A stretch of 64,000 nucleotides of DNA from Macrothele yani (GCA_039090855.1 CM077011.1:22507001-22571000); one strand, 5' to 3'; shown: positions 32,475 to 44,253, numbered from the stretch's first letter. Notes: generated by a model from the letters alone, not told the origin. Made by a program: numbers and translations.

Positions 32475-34016
32475 CACTGCTGGACAATTGCTAAGGACGG
32501 ATCATAAACGGCTATATAGCGCATAAAAAAGTAAGTGTGGTTGGATGCCAAGTGAAATAAAATAATGTCAGAATGCTAGGACATTACAGGAAAGACAATT
32601 ATTGTGCTCTGAAATCCAGAAGGCTTTGGAACGTGTTCAAGGGACAAACAGGCCATTTTGTGCAGAATACGTAAACGTGAAAAAAATGCAATTACCGTCC
32701 GCGGGCGTTCCGGCGTAAGATGTGAATACGGAATATGGCCACCATGGAGGGCGATGCAAGATTCCACACGTCGTGTCATGCTTTGCACAACATTATCAAG
32801 CAGCTGTTGGGGTAATTTATCCCATTCCTCTGTCAGTGCACGGATGAGGGTGTCCTTGTTTATTGGAGAGCATTGGCAACCAGCAAGACTCCTCCCCAAA
32901 GCATCCCACACATTTTCAATGGGATTCAGATCTGGAGAACGTGCTGGCAATACGAGGCGTTGAATATCCTCGCTCTCAAGACACACCTGGACAGCGACTG
33001 TTCGATTACATGTTGCGTTGTCGTCCATGAAAACGAATCTATCACAGACAGCACCACGGAACATGCGAACATGAGGTAGCAGAATATCATTAATGTATCG
33101 TTGGCCAGTCATAGTCCCAGCTGGAAGCACATAGAGGGACGTACGGCCATTGATCATGATGCCAGCCCATACCATGACACTACATGTCGGATATCGGTCC
33201 CTTTCCTGTATGTTTGCTGGACAATATGCAGTACCACTATCACTCCAGATCAGTTGTCGTCGACAATCAGACGATAGACTGTATCTACTCTCATCTGAGA
33301 AGAGGACAGCAGACCAGTCGTTATCAGTCCAATTGCGATATTGATAGCACCATTGCAAACGGACGATACGGTGACGTCTGGACAATGGGATGCACACAAC
33401 AGGACGATGGGCGTATAGTCCTCCTTCATGCAAACGTCTGGCGACAGTTTTTCGGGAGATCCGCTTGCCAGTAGCAGCCATAAACTGATTTGCTACCTCA
33501 CTAGCTGTTTGCGCCGGTGTCTTTTTGTTGATAGCACTATGTACCGATCTTCTGCAGGTGTCGCACTGCGAACATGACCTACCCCGTGACGTTTGCCACA
33601 CTCTCCATTTGTTTGAAATGATTTCTAAAGCCTTGAAACAACACTGTGGCTGACGTCGAACTACTCCCTGGCAACATCTGTTATTTTTCGCCCTTCTTCA
33701 ATCTTTCCAATAATACGGCCACGCGTAAAATCATCTAGGTGATGTCGGGAAGACATACTGAAAATTGCAAGTTCGTCAATTGATTCTTTCCCTTTCAACT
33801 TTGCGTTTGAACAACAACGGTCAATACGCTTCAAATCCTTTATATCTCTTATCAGCGCTATGACGTCACGAACAAGTTCGGCAATCCAAAATTTTCATAC
33901 GCACAACACGTCTTACTGTATCCCGCACTTATGCTAATTTCCACATTTTCCTGCCTTCCATTTTATGGTTGCTATCGTTGCTATTGTCATCCGTCCTTAG
34001 CAATTGTCCGGCAGTG
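32475..34016 (-). mobile_element. Tc1-like element, full length
   Basis: The ends are CACTGCTGGACAATTGCTAA and the complement of CACTGCCGGACAATTGCTAA, both continuing GGACGGAT, with TA at 32473-32474 and 34017-34018. 1542 bp. Confidence 0.92.
32576..33756 (-). pseudogene. Tc1 transposase with a long intact catalytic frame
   Basis: The start at 33756 gives MSSRHHLDDFTRGRIIGKIE; two in-frame TAG codons and a frame change near 33540-33600 follow. From there a 341-codon frame carries the rest: FMAATGKRISRKTVARRLHE (second DNA-binding half), VLFSDESRYSLSSD, RFVFMDDNATCNR and SPDLNPIENVWDALGR. The D,D(34)E residues are all present. The related remnant at 34800 shares its layout. Confidence 0.88.
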
Positions 34017-34018
34017 TA

Positions 34019-34799
34019 TTAAGAGCAACATCGCTTTTTCCACTAAAAGGACTGGCCATTGTGCAGCACGAGTTGTTTACTTCGTTTGAGAGTTTTGAAC
34101 AGGTAAACGTGTTCCTTTCTCTTGCATTAGGAGAGCGTTATATAAAGGACTATGAATCCTGCTCAATAAAATCAATCTTATATTTTCATCAATTGTTTTG
34201 TTCAAACGGACCACACCTCAAAATTCGCCTTGTTTTTAATCAGTTCCTCGTCTGTCTGATGGAAAACTAAAAAATGATCAGACCAACTAATTGCACATTT
34301 TGACTTTTTCTGAAAATAAACTGGTGTCCGAAATTAACCTGACAAATGCAAATTTCAGAATCCAAAAAAAGACAACCGGTTGTAAAGATTTTTTTGAGAC
34401 ATGTGTAAGAGGAAATGCTAAGTAGACTTACCCTAGCAAAGATGTACTTCTTCCTATAGAAATATTCGAATGACAACTGTACGTCATCGAGTTAGCAGGC
34501 ACATGACCTTGATAAATGTTTTTCTTAGAGGGATACGGCATTTGAAGCTTCAGGTGGACTGTTAGTGGAAGAAGGGCTCCGCACAATCTTTTAGAAATAT
34601 CTTTATTGTGGAGAACGACCGTTAGGTTAGAAGCAGAGCAACGGCAAGCTGAGGTGGGTAGCAAGATAGCTCAGTGTTCTAGACATATGGTCTCTACTCT
34701 CTGAAGACAGCACTAGAAAGCAGGAACAATTACCCAAAAGGCCGTCACAATGACTCCAAAGAGCCAAAACAAATCAATTCTACCGGTATTTGTCGCTAA
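34019..34799. other. no recognised feature
   Basis: The frame at 34004-34270 (88 codons) and those on the other strand have no domain. No repeat was recognised. Confidence 0.4.
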
Positions 34800-35390
34800 C
34801 AACTAGCCGCCATTGGAAGCCGACGACCAGGTAACTCCCGCAGAAGGTCTCTTCTGCTACAGAGACCACGATATCAAAGCAGACCGTTTTCATAAGTCTT
34901 CACGAGAGCGCAGTCTGTACACAAGAAAGCCAGTGTTCTGTATCCCACTTACAAAAATCGCAAAGAAAAGCCCATCTTAACTGGATCCGACATTATCAGC
35001 CTATCACTCTTCATTAATGGGGCAGTGTTCTCTTCAGTAACGAGCCGCGGTACAACCTAAAGGCAGATTTTCGATGTGTTACGTTTGGAGAGAGACAAGT
35101 ATCGCAAAATCTTGCCTCCAAAACTTTAGGAAAATTGAACACTACGTTGGTGCAAGATTCCTGGTTTGGGATGGCTTCATGTGGGATGGACGCTCGTCTC
35201 TGCACGTGTTTCCAGGAGACACGCTGACTGTTTCATGCAACAGGAATGACAGCCTAGAGCCATATGCTCGACTTTTCCGGGGAGCTTTTGGCCCCCAGTT
35301 CTTTTTTACTATGGACGACACAGTTAGTCTCTATAAGACTCGGCAAGTAGACGAATACTTCGACAGTTCATAGGACAGAGTGGCTCTAGA
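34800..35390 (+). pseudogene. Tc1-like transposase, middle part
   Basis: Plus-strand pieces: VSSATETTISKQTVFISLHE (DNA-binding end), then WGSVLFSNEPRYNLKADFR (first Asp replaced by Asn). After a frame change: LEPYARLFRGAFGPQFFFTM, DDTVSLYKT (second motif, altered) and QVDEYFDSS. Truncated before the third motif. No terminal repeats found. Confidence 0.72.
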
Positions 35391-35416
35391 GATCTGCGTT
35401 ATCGTTATATGTATTA

Positions 35417-36845
35417 CACTAAAAAATAGTTGCACCCAGAAGGACGAGTCGGATTGCAATGCTACTCGGGAGGAAAGTAAAGGTTACCAGGAACGATTAA
35501 ACATTGAGACTGATATAGGCAATATTATTGAGCTACACGCTAATAAGCAAATAAGTAATGTATCTCAGTATGGTGTCGGGCCGCCATAATTGCTCACACA
35601 GCATTCCAGAGGTCTCGGCATGGAGTTGTACAGTTTCCTAATGGTGTCCTGCGATTATCCGTCCTATGCAGCTTGAATCAGCCCACGTAGATTCTGCAGA
35701 CTATGCGGTAGGGGTGGAGTGTAGATAGCGCTTCCAATAGCATCTCACACATTTTCAATCGGCGACAGGTCTGCCAATTCGGCTAGTCATAGCAGAGTGT
35801 CAGTGTCTTGAAGACAATCTCTCGAGACAGCGTCAGTATGCGGACGAGTGTCGTCCTGTTGGAAAATCGCACCGGCGTGAACGTTTAGAAAAGGTAGGGC
35901 CACTCTCTGCAGAACCTCATTATTGCAACGTTGTGCAGTCAGAGTGTCTGTAATGAACACCAAAGGTGATCTGGCATTGTAGGTAATTGCACCCCACAAC
36001 ATGACACCAGGCCTTCTGGACGTGTGACGCTCGACAACAAATCGTTCATCTTGGCGATGACGACGGTGCCTCCACACACGGATTTCGTGGTCGTCTCCTC
36101 CAAGGCTAAAGCGGTATTCGTCACTAAAGATCACCGCTACCTATCTGCGTAGCTCCATGACAATCTGGCACGACACCATTGCAGTCTTTAGTAACGATTC
36201 ACTGTTGTTAAAGGCAGTCGTCGTAACGGTCTGCTTGCGTGTAGTCCTACGTCGTGCAGATTAGTGCCAGGCAATGGTGCTGGCACTAATCGGACAAAGC
36301 ATGGAGGGCTGTACTGCTCGCTGAATAACCGCAATTGTGGCTGTTGGGTCGTTCCGCGCATGTCTAACATCCAGTCAATCCTCTTTCTCCGTGGTTCGTC
36401 TAGGTCTCCCAGAACCTTTCTCTCGCTGTTGCGTGCCTTTTTCTATTCACTGCCGCGAACAACGTGTTATGGGTGTATCCGCACGACCGGTATGGCGCGC
36501 AATACGGCGATCAGACCATCCCGCTTCCCGGAGCCTGACGATGTGGCCTCACCCAAATTCCTTCAACTGCTCGTATTGCTTCGGAACTTTTTTCCCAGGC
36601 ATACTCCACTTGCAAAGGATGCAACCAATACAACAGATAGAGTCAGAATAGCGAGCACGGGCAACGGGACGACCTTGTATAGCCAGTCAGGCACAGCGCT
36701 ACGACTCCTCCTTGCTTGCGTCACATACGCGGCCGAGCAGGAAACATAAATAATTTGCATATCTCACGATGCCAAACCTACCCACCAAGTTTCCTTCCTG
36801 TCGGTTGCTTCCTTCTAGGTGCAACTAATTTTTTGACGATAAGTG
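35417..36845 (-). mobile_element. Tc1-like element, full length but decayed
   Basis: The left end CACTAAAAAATAGTTGCACC and the complement of the right end (CACTTATCGTCAAAAAATTA, then GTTGCACCTAGAAGGA) share AAAAAAT(T)AGTTGCACC. TA is at 35415-35416 and 36846-36847. The left end lacks about seven bases present on the right. Confidence 0.82.
35565..36602 (-). pseudogene. Tc1 transposase with many stops
   Basis: The start at 36602 reads MPGKKVPKQYEQLKEFG, then a stop, then GHIVRLREAGWSDRRIARHT and KGSGRPRRTTEKED. The catalytic part gives MIFSDEYRFSLGGDD, GAIFQQDDTRPHTDAV and LSPIENV, so D, D and E positions are recognisable. The C-terminus YGGPTPY ends in TGA at 35565. At least six in-frame stops are present. 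Confidence 0.85.
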
Positions 36846-37121
36846 TATGTCCGTACCAACTCTCATTAAGCTCTATCGTGTATGCATTATTTAGGATTTT
36901 GTGTTCAGCATGTTTATTTTGGATCCCAGTGTTCTTTAATACATGAACAGAGATTCGTACATCAAAGTCTCGTGTTTTGCTAAATAGGAATATGGTCCTC
37001 ACAGAAGCAGCGAATTCTGTAGAAATGTAAGTCATAAAAAAAGGATTTAAACATTGCATTTCAGAGCACTTGCGAGTAAAGGATTCTTACAAAAAAGTTT
37101 AATGTACTTTATTCTACCATG

Positions 37122-37254
37122 TATGACGTACTACAGGGGTGAAAGCATGTGTCAAGACGACAAATCTGAAGCGAGACATTCTGTCAGCATAGCTCAGTTG
37201 GGAGAGCAACTTACTCCGGAGTGAGGGGACACGGACAAACTTGTGTTTTCACAC
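37122..37254 (+). mobile_element. probable solo LTR of the second TRIM family
   Basis: TATGACGTACTACAGGGGTG, GTGTCAAGACGACAAATCTG, TAGCTCAGTTGGGAGAGCAA and CTTACTCCGGAGTGAG follow in the same order as the LTRs at 52136 and 52402. The interior and second LTR are absent. Ends are approximate; no convincing target duplication was found. Confidence 0.75.
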
Positions 37255-37940
37255 AGGGTTTATGTTATTGTGGACTTTGGAATTAGCTTACTGCATAATC
37301 GATCGAAATGCTTAGCTTAACTTTGAATGTCTTAATTAAACACAGTATTTCTAACTAGGCATTTTAATATAACGTCTAGGGTGAGTGTCAAATCTGTACT
37401 TACGAACAAAGTCCAACTCTATTACATCCACAATTCACGTCAATTCTACCAAGAAGTGATCCACAAAAATGTAGCACTTTCTTACCGCTTTCACAAGCTT
37501 GAGCGTACAGGCTTACGTTCGCTCCCTAATCAGTCGTGAATAAACACAGGCCAGGAATAAAGTAGGGCAGGTTTCGCAACCCAGAATATTTCTTAAACGA
37601 AATAAAATTAATATTGCTTGTTACCGTGCTGAAGAACATAGTGCGTCGCAAACTTGCTCAAAACATAATGTGTTCAAAACTTTCAAACAACAGCTCTTAT
37701 CTATAACTTGAGTGTATGATATTGACCTTTGGCCTTTTTTCAGGGTTGCCAAACTCAAATTTGTCGACACAGAAAATGTAGCGTTAAGCTAAGAAAAGTA
37801 CACCAGAATAAACCAAATTTACAAAAGAATACGGGAACTAAAACGGTATGTTCAATTAGAGCATATGTCACCAGTTAAGACCTACACCTAAAAGCAAAAC
37901 AGTGTGACCAGCTGGCTGATAGTGTGATGCAGGTCCTCAA
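37255..37940. other. no recognised feature
   Basis: AT-rich spacer without a frame above 60 codons or a repeat I could pair. Confidence 0.4.
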
Positions 37941-39525
37941 CGAGCCACCAAAACAGGTCTTACACTGGAGGCGTGAGAGCTACAAGATTTCTGAAGTTTA
38001 CTCGTGGCACCAAAACGTTACCAGCAGATCCTTTAAATCTTGCAAATTACGTTGTTGATGCGCCGCAGATCAGTTTGGCTGTTCCAACAAAAAACCACAG
38101 ATGCACAATCGGATTGATGTCTGGGACATTTGGAGGACAGGGCAATACTTGGAAGTCTGCCTCGTGTTCCGTAAACCATTCTCGAAGGAAATACCACTAG
38201 AGGGGAATACCGTTGCAATAAAAGGATATTCCTGGACTGCAATGATGCTTAGGAAAGTGGTAGACGTCAAATATTAATGTACAAGAATGACTAGACCCAG
38301 GGTCTGCTAGAAGGTCATTGCCCAAAGCATCACTAGAAGGCAATACCTTTGCAATAAAAGGATCTTCCCGGTCTGCAATGATGCTTATGTAAGTGGTAGA
38401 CGTCAAAGTTTAATGTACATGAATGACTAGACCCAGGGTTTCCCAGAAGAACATTACCCAAAGCATCACTAGAAGGGAATACCGTTGAAATATAAGGGCA
38501 TTCCTGGTCTGCAATAATGCGTAGGAAAGTGGTAAACGTCAAAGTTTAATGTACAGGAATGACTAGACCCAGGGATTACCAGAAAAACATTGGCCAAAGC
38601 ATCACTAGAAGTGAATACCGTTGCAATAAAAGGATGTACCTGGTCTGCAATGATGCTTAGGAAAGAAAGTAGTAGACGTCAAAGTTTAATGTACCAGAAT
38701 GACTAGACCCAGGGTTTCCCGGAGGAACATTGCCCAAAGCATCACTAGAAGTGAATACCGTTGCAATAAAATGATGTACCTGGTCTGCAATGATGCTTAG
38801 GAAACAAAGTAGTAGACGTCAAAGGTTAATGTACCAGAATGACTAGACCCAGGGTTTCCCAGAAGAACATTGCCCAAAGCATCACTAGAAGTGAATACCG
38901 TTGCAATAAAAAGATGTACCTAGTCTGCAATGATGCTTAGGAAAGAAAGTAGTAGAATTCAAAGTTTAATGTACCAGAATGACTGGACCCAGGGTTTCCC
39001 GGAAGAACATTACCCAAAGCATCACTATACGTGAATACCGTTGCAATAAAAGGATCTTCCTGGCCTGCAATGATGCTTAGAAAAGTGGTAGATGTCAAAG
39101 TTCAAAGTACCGGAATGACTAGACCCAATGATTTCCAAAAGAACATTGCCCAAAGCATCATTAGAAAGGAATACCGTTACAATGAAAGGATGTACCTGGT
39201 CTGCAATGATGCTTAGGAAAATGGTAAGCGTCAAAGTTTAATGTACAAGAATGACCGCACCCACGGTTTCCCAGAAGAACATTGCCCAAAGCAGCACACT
39301 TCCTCCACCTGCTTGTTTACGTCCCACGGTACATCCTAGTGCCCATACTTCCACAGGTAAATGACGCACTAGTACCCGACCGTCTACGTGATGCAAGAGG
39401 AAACGAGATACATAGGAAGGAAGGAGGCTAGAATAATACATCTGAAGATGCCTTGAGTCTCTTAACAGTGAAGACGCAAGGTGTGGGAATTTGACTTTGT
39501 TTACATGATACGTATGTATTTTCAA
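37941..39525 (-). pseudogene. Tc1-like transposase with an internally amplified segment
   Basis: On the minus strand the upstream part reads HHVDGRVLVRHLPVEVWALG, CTVGRKQAGGGSVLLWAMFF and WETVGAVILVH. After the repeat array, frame-shifted REWFTEHEADFQVLP and VPDINPIVHLW correspond to the region after the second Asp; the Glu of the third motif is Val. No terminal repeats could be assigned. Confidence 0.78.
38191..39290 (-). repeat. 136/140-bp minisatellite, eight units, made from Tc1 coding sequence
   Basis: The anchor CCCAAAGCATCACTAGAAG falls at 38327, 38463, 38599, 38739, 38879, 39019, 39155 and (variant) 39291, giving spacings 136, 136, 140, 140, 140, 136, 136. The 140-bp units have an extra AAAG (GGAAAGAAAGTAGTAG). 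On the minus strand each unit encodes a piece like FLSIIADQ..PFI.TVF ... ALGNVLL, the transposase stretch between the GxxxxWGxF and QQDNA motifs. As 136 and 140 are not multiples of three, the frame changes at every unit. Confidence 0.93.
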
Positions 39526-39920
39526 TTGTGTGTATTTTGGGATTGCGTGGGTTTTGTTTGGGAAAATCGCTTTAATATCAAACCGGAATTAATTATATTT
39601 CTTACACGACTGAAGTTTTCAATTTTAATGTTATGTTTTGTTTAGAATTGGCGTTCGTGTGTTTCAGTTTAAAATAATATAAGAAGGAGACTCAAAACAA
39701 TTAAGAAATTTTATAATTTCGGAATTTTCTCACACACGTACAGCAAGTTACTATCCGAAATTGGAAACATTGGGGACGAAAGAAGGCGATTCGGCCAACA
39801 GAAGATGCATAGCAATAGCCTTGAAAACCACGAGCTTTCCGACACTTTGACGGCCGTCGCCCGCGGTTATAGGCTTCACGCAAAGTGGTACTGCTGTATT
39901 GATGAGGGCATCTCCAGAAA
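39526..39920. other. no recognised feature
   Basis: AT-rich spacer. An open frame enters it from the Tc1 element to the right, but only as read-through. Confidence 0.4.
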
Positions 39921-41125
39921 CACTATCTATCAACAAGTAATTGGACACCTGTGATAGCAAAGGAAAACGAAGTTTATTCACCTTCAATAGTTGGTGGAGC
40001 TTCCACGAGCGGCGATTACAGCTATCCCTCCGGAGCATACTCTCAAGCAGTCGTTGTACGACGGCTAGGGGTATTTTCTTCCACTCGGCTTGGAGAAGGC
40101 AGGTCAGTCCCTTCACCGATTCCGGACGGTGGGGGCACCCCTTAAGTCCACGCTCCAACTCGTCCCAGAGGTGCTCGATAGGGTTAATGTCCGGGCTCTG
40201 CGCAGGCCAGTCCATTTGATTAACTAAATTGTCACCATACCAAACCATGCTGGACCTCGCAACATGACAGGTGGCATTGTCATCTTGAAAGTAACATGGG
40301 TCCACCCCGTAAAACTGCCACAATGTAGGAAGCGCATGGTCATCCAAAATGGTGCAGTAGGTCTCGGCGTTGAGTGAACCAGGAATTGCGACCAAGGGTT
40401 CCGTGCCATACCAGGAGAAACACCCCCATAGCGTAATTCAACCGCCGCCGAACTTCACAGTTGGCACAATACATTCCGGCAAGAGGCGTTCTCCAGGCAG
40501 ACGCCAAACCCAGACCCTGCCATCCGAACGGTAGAGCGTTTCGTCACTTTAGATAACCTGTTTCCACTGTTAAATGGTCCACTGTCGACGTTCTTTGCAC
40601 CACGTTAGCCGAGCAGCGCTATTGGACTTGGTGATCAAAGGCTTGTGGGCGGCAGCACGTCCATGATAACCAAGCATATGGGCTTCCTTACGGATGGTAT
40701 TCATCGAAAGAACACTCCCGGATGCCTGTTGAAACTCCTCGCGGATGTGGTCCATCGATTTGGTGCAGTTCTGTCGGATTTCTCTGGCCAGCACCCGTCG
40801 GTCTCTAACTCCCAGTTTTGTGGGTCTGCTGGTCGGGACACTTTCCGACAGTCACCTCTCATCTTCCACTTGCCAATCACGTAGGCCACTGTCGATTTTG
40901 GGTACTTCAACTTGCTCGATATGTCACGTATGGATCGGCCATTTCTGTGATACCCGACGATTACACCTTTCTCGAAATCAGAGAGTTCCGAACTGCGTGG
41001 CATCTTGCATGCGATTGGTTACGTTGCTGTTTCCCACACGATATTTAACGGCGGCGGCCGTGACGTGTATCAGGACCGCAGATATCGTTGATTGCAGGGG
41101 TGTCCAATTACTTGCTGGTAGATAG
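39921..41125 (-). mobile_element. Tc1-like element
   Basis: The left end ACTATCTATCAACAAGTAAT and the complement of the right end (CGCTATCTACCAGCAAGTAA) both run into TTGGACACC. About 1.2 kb. The exact TA boundary is ambiguous by a few bases. Confidence 0.82.
39984..41003 (-). pseudogene. Tc1 transposase, a few frame changes and stops
   Basis: The start at 41003 gives MPRSSELSDFEKGVIVGYHR and the helix-turn-helix KLKYPKSTVAYVIGKWKM. A frame change near 40795 leads to MDHIREEFQQASGSVLSMNT. The catalytic region reads (stop)[30 protein letters not shown] and [18 protein letters not shown](34)E. The original C-terminus, in another frame, is [12 protein letters not shown] then TGA at 39984. Confidence 0.88.
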
Positions 41126-41179
41126 CGTATCTTATTCTAACCTCCTTGCTCGGAATACGCCTTTCTTCGAATCCTTCAA

Positions 41180-41600
41180 GAACCAGTTTTGATGCTCGGA
41201 TGCTCATTTCAGGAGCTTTCAACGGTGAGCCGACATTACCTTTGGCACTCGGAGTGGCCTGCCGAAGCACATCGTCATTTTCAACAGTGTTTCATGTATT
41301 TTGCGTTATTACACATTACTCCGTCACCAGCGTTTAAATTACCGGCGGGTTGTGTCTCGTGTGCCCTTCTGTTGACTTGTACCATACGGGATAGCTTACT
41401 CTCATCTCTAACATCGATGAGCCGCGGTCGGGACCACGCCTTACCGGCGGTTGATAGTTTCTTTGCTCACCGGACTTTTTGAAGGAACTAACCACGGCTG
41501 ACCATGAGCACCCCACAAGGTTTCCCGTCTCGTAAGTTCTTTGACCCAGTCGGCTGGACATTACCATTTAGCCTTTGTCAAACACGCTAAAGTCCGCTGC
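41180..41600 (-). pseudogene. Tc1-like N-terminal remnant
   Basis: The minus strand reads FSVFDKG, a stop, MVMSSRLGQRTYETGNLVGC and SWSAVVSSFKKSGE: the DNA-binding start of a Tc1 transposase, related to the remnant at 2311. Sequence upstream to about 41140 is less certain. No catalytic motif. SINE C sits at its N-terminal side. Confidence 0.72.
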
Positions 41601-41637
41601 CATTTCGATCTGAAGAAATACACTGGTTCACAGAGAT

Positions 41638-41947
41638 CAGATCAGATCAGATGTAGAGGATTTTAGCAAGGGAGTGTCTGACCCCAGGTCTTAAACAACC
41701 CTTTAGAAATAGGAAGCTAGGACATTTGGGCAGAGTGCCCGATAGGAAAGTCACACGGAAGCGAGGCAGAAAGGGGGAGGGAAGACGCTCTTGTTTATTA
41801 CCGAGTGGCCCAGTACCCGGGGCCCGAAGTCTAAACGTGCCCATTCGACGCACGGCGGATATTTAGTGGTTCGAGCGTTCGCACCTGCCTGGGGTAGAAC
41901 CCTAGGTCTTCTCCGTGGCAGTCACGAAAGGCCACCCACGGACCTGA
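41638..41947 (-). mobile_element. tRNA-derived SINE, family C
   Basis: Flanked by the perfect 11-bp duplication TTCACAGAGAT at 41627-41637 and 41948-41958. The 3' tail is a short (GATCA)n run (CAGATCAGATCAGATG). The body matches 19665 and 27708. Confidence 0.93.
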
Positions 41948-41989
41948 TTCACAGAGATTATCAGGTGGTATTAATACTTCAGGTCTGCA

Positions 41990-42375
41990 CGCGCCTAATT
42001 TGGTGAGCCCAATCCGGCCCAAGCCTATGCGTTTAAGGCCCGGCCCGGCCCTGTTTCGTCAATTGCAACTCTTATTTAGGCCCGTGATGTGCCATTTAGT
42101 ATTATTTTGTCTTTCTATTGTACTTTATTAAAATGTGAAAGTTAAATAATAAAATGAGATATTATTAAAAATATTTAGCTGAATGTAAGCCTAAAAATGT
42201 TAACTGAACTTTGACAATTATCGAAAAATATAACCTATAAAAAGAGAGAAAATGGAAGATTAAGCGCGTTCAGAATTTCCCTTTCTCTGAACTAGTAAGA
42301 GGTAACACTGCAAAAGTCAATTCCTGTACAAATCAGGGATAGGAGAAAAAATCCATGTCGTCCCACTCTCTCATA

Positions 42376-42410
<35 letters not shown>

Positions 42411-42940
42411 CTTCACTTCATTGCAAACATTCTCCGTCCCCCACTCAACACAATACACACACTCGCTCAGGGTCGAATCTTTTTTGTTGTCAACAAGCCC
42501 CAAAATGGTTTTACCATCTTAAAACCTAATATTTGGTAAAAACACTGAGTGCCTCTCCTTGCCTTTCTCATTAGGACCTGGGCTATGTCATGGAAGTAAG
42601 TAAGGACAAATGAAGACGGTGAACAGGAACAGTTAAACACAACAGAACGTCGGGGAACACGACTTTTTTCCTTCTTTACCATTGCGATAAACAGAATGGG
42701 TCAACTTGGCCCAGCCCAATCGTAAGTATCTCAGAAAAAGCCTGGCTCGATCGTAAGTGTCTCGGAAAAAGCCTGGCCCGATCGTAAGTGTCTCGGGAAA
42801 AAGCCTGGCCCGATCGTAAGTGTCTCGGAAAAAGCCTGGCCCGATCATAAGTGTCTCGGAAAAAGCCTGGCCCGGGCCGTTGCTTTTTTCTCTAAACTAA
42901 AAAAAAAAGGCCCTATCAGTCCCGTGCACACCTCGAATTT
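41990..42940 (-). mobile_element. GC-head dispersed repeat, minus-strand copy
   Basis: The reverse complement matches the element at 2884 in order: GTGCACGGGACTG, T-run with AGTTTAGAGAA, GC block, GGCACTCAGTG, GGGACGACATGGATT, CACAT-poor body, and a GGGCCGGGCC end. It contains a (CA)n run at about 42379-42407 that the plus copy lacks. Confidence 0.7.
42700..42885 (-). repeat. minisatellite of about five 41-42-bp units
   Basis: GGCCCGATCGTAAGTGTCTC followed by GGAAAAAGCCT repeats near 42714, 42756, 42797, 42839 and (partly) 42880 on the plus strand. It occupies the same place in the element as the 12-unit array at 2918, but the unit is different. Confidence 0.88.
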
Positions 42941-43472
42941 ATACCGCTTCATGACTTTCCCACACTCCGTTGTTTACCTGCAGTTGTTTCGATTTGCATA
43001 AAGACACGCTGGTCCTAATGTTTTAGCTTTTTGGTGTAAATTTTTAGTGATTAGCAATGTATAATGCCGCATGTTGGTATGTTTCTTCATTTGCAAAAAT
43101 ATATATGTTTTTAATGTTACGATGTGTCTCAAATTCTCACAATAAGTTCAATCTGGAAAATCAAAATAATCATTTCGATTCATTCGTTGTGAATCGCATA
43201 AAGCCTAAAATCCATTTGTTGGAATTTGTATTACAAAACAGTTATTGAAATGTGCAGAACAAGTTGACTATAAACGTGGAAAGAGCGATGACCCCTGTTT
43301 GCTGTTCCTGGTCCACGTCAAATGTCAGTATTAATTATTCATTCGCCTTCTAATTATTTGTTCAGTTGCTGCTTACCATATTTGGTGAATCCCCAACATT
43401 GTGCAGGGCTCCTAGAAGTAACCTGCGAAATTGGCTTGGCAGTTAGTGTGTGTGAGTATGGAGGAATTCGAG
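42941..43472. other. spacer with a SINE B tail
   Basis: Unrecognised except for ATAAACGTGGAAAGAGCGAT at about 43273, the body/tail of SINE B without a head, repeated again at 43573. Confidence 0.5.
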
Positions 43473-43543
43473 GCCGCTGTTATGCAGTGGAAGCATATCC
43501 AGCTCGTAACTGGAAGACCCTGGGTTCGATTCCCGGTGGCGGC
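43473..43543 (+). tRNA. tRNA-Thr(CGU)-like unit, probably a SINE head
   Basis: Folds as a cloverleaf: acceptor GCCGCTG/TGGCGGC (two G-T pairs), D arm ATGC/GCAT, anticodon arm TCCAG-CTCGTAA-CTGGA with anticodon CGT, T arm CTGGG-TTCGATT-CCCGG. The A-box position TATGCAGTGG deviates from consensus; the B box GGTTCGATTCC is perfect. It is followed within 30 bp by the SINE B body (AAACGTGGAAAGAGCGATG), so a SINE head is more likely than a functional gene. Confidence 0.55.
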
Positions 43544-43605
43544 CAATGATAATTTTTCCGTGATTCACTTATAAACGTGGAAAGAGCGATGACCTCTATT
43601 TGATG
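43544..43605 (+). mobile_element. SINE B-type body behind the tRNA-Thr-like head
   Basis: ATAAACGTGGAAAGAGCGAT then GACCTCTATTTG. The same body sits behind a different tRNA-like head at 14770 and 31437, showing head exchange or a separate subfamily. Confidence 0.65.
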
Positions 43606-44244
43606 ATGACTCCGATCTCCTAAACGACATGTGAATACGATCAGACCAATTACCTGGTGCTGCAAACATGGCTTTCTAAAGTTCAGGCTGGTAGCTCTCT
43701 CTTAAATATAGAGATCCGAAAGTAGGAAGAGAGAAGGCTGCTTTCTCTCCTAAGTGTGACATGGATGTTTAGTCATTTGATACAAGAGTTCTGCCATAAT
43801 GTAGGAAAATCTTTTAATGCATGTCGCAATACCTGTATCCCCGTTGTAATGATACATATTTGCTAAAAACGTATCGTCACATTTTATAATAGTATCGAGT
43901 TCTTAACCGGTTGTTCGAGTCTTTGTTTGACCCAAATTACACTTTTTGGATCAATAAATTTTAAAGTATTGAAGGTACATGTTTCTCGCTCCGTCGCTTT
44001 TGTTTCTTATCACTTTATACTGCATTGACCAAATCTTTATTTGTTCCATCAAGTAGGTATACTGCAGTAAAAAAAAAAAAGAACACGCGTAAGGTGTTTG
44101 GATTTTTTTTTTGACCCTAGGAAGAAATACGTTGTAATTCCTCACATATGCAGAGTACCGCTTGTCTCCGCTTTCCCAGCAAGGTCAACACAGTGATTCA
44201 AGAAAAGAGGCGCTGCAGTCTGTGACAGGACAAGACAGGCATGG
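43606..44244. other. no recognised feature
   Basis: AT-rich spacer without a supported frame or repeat. Confidence 0.4.
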
Positions 44245-44253
44245 AAAGATTTT

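Noticed and set aside
38191..39290. CRISPR-like array of regular repeats
   Set aside because: Whole 136/140-bp units repeat without unique spacers, and they translate as transposase pieces; the genome is eukaryotic.
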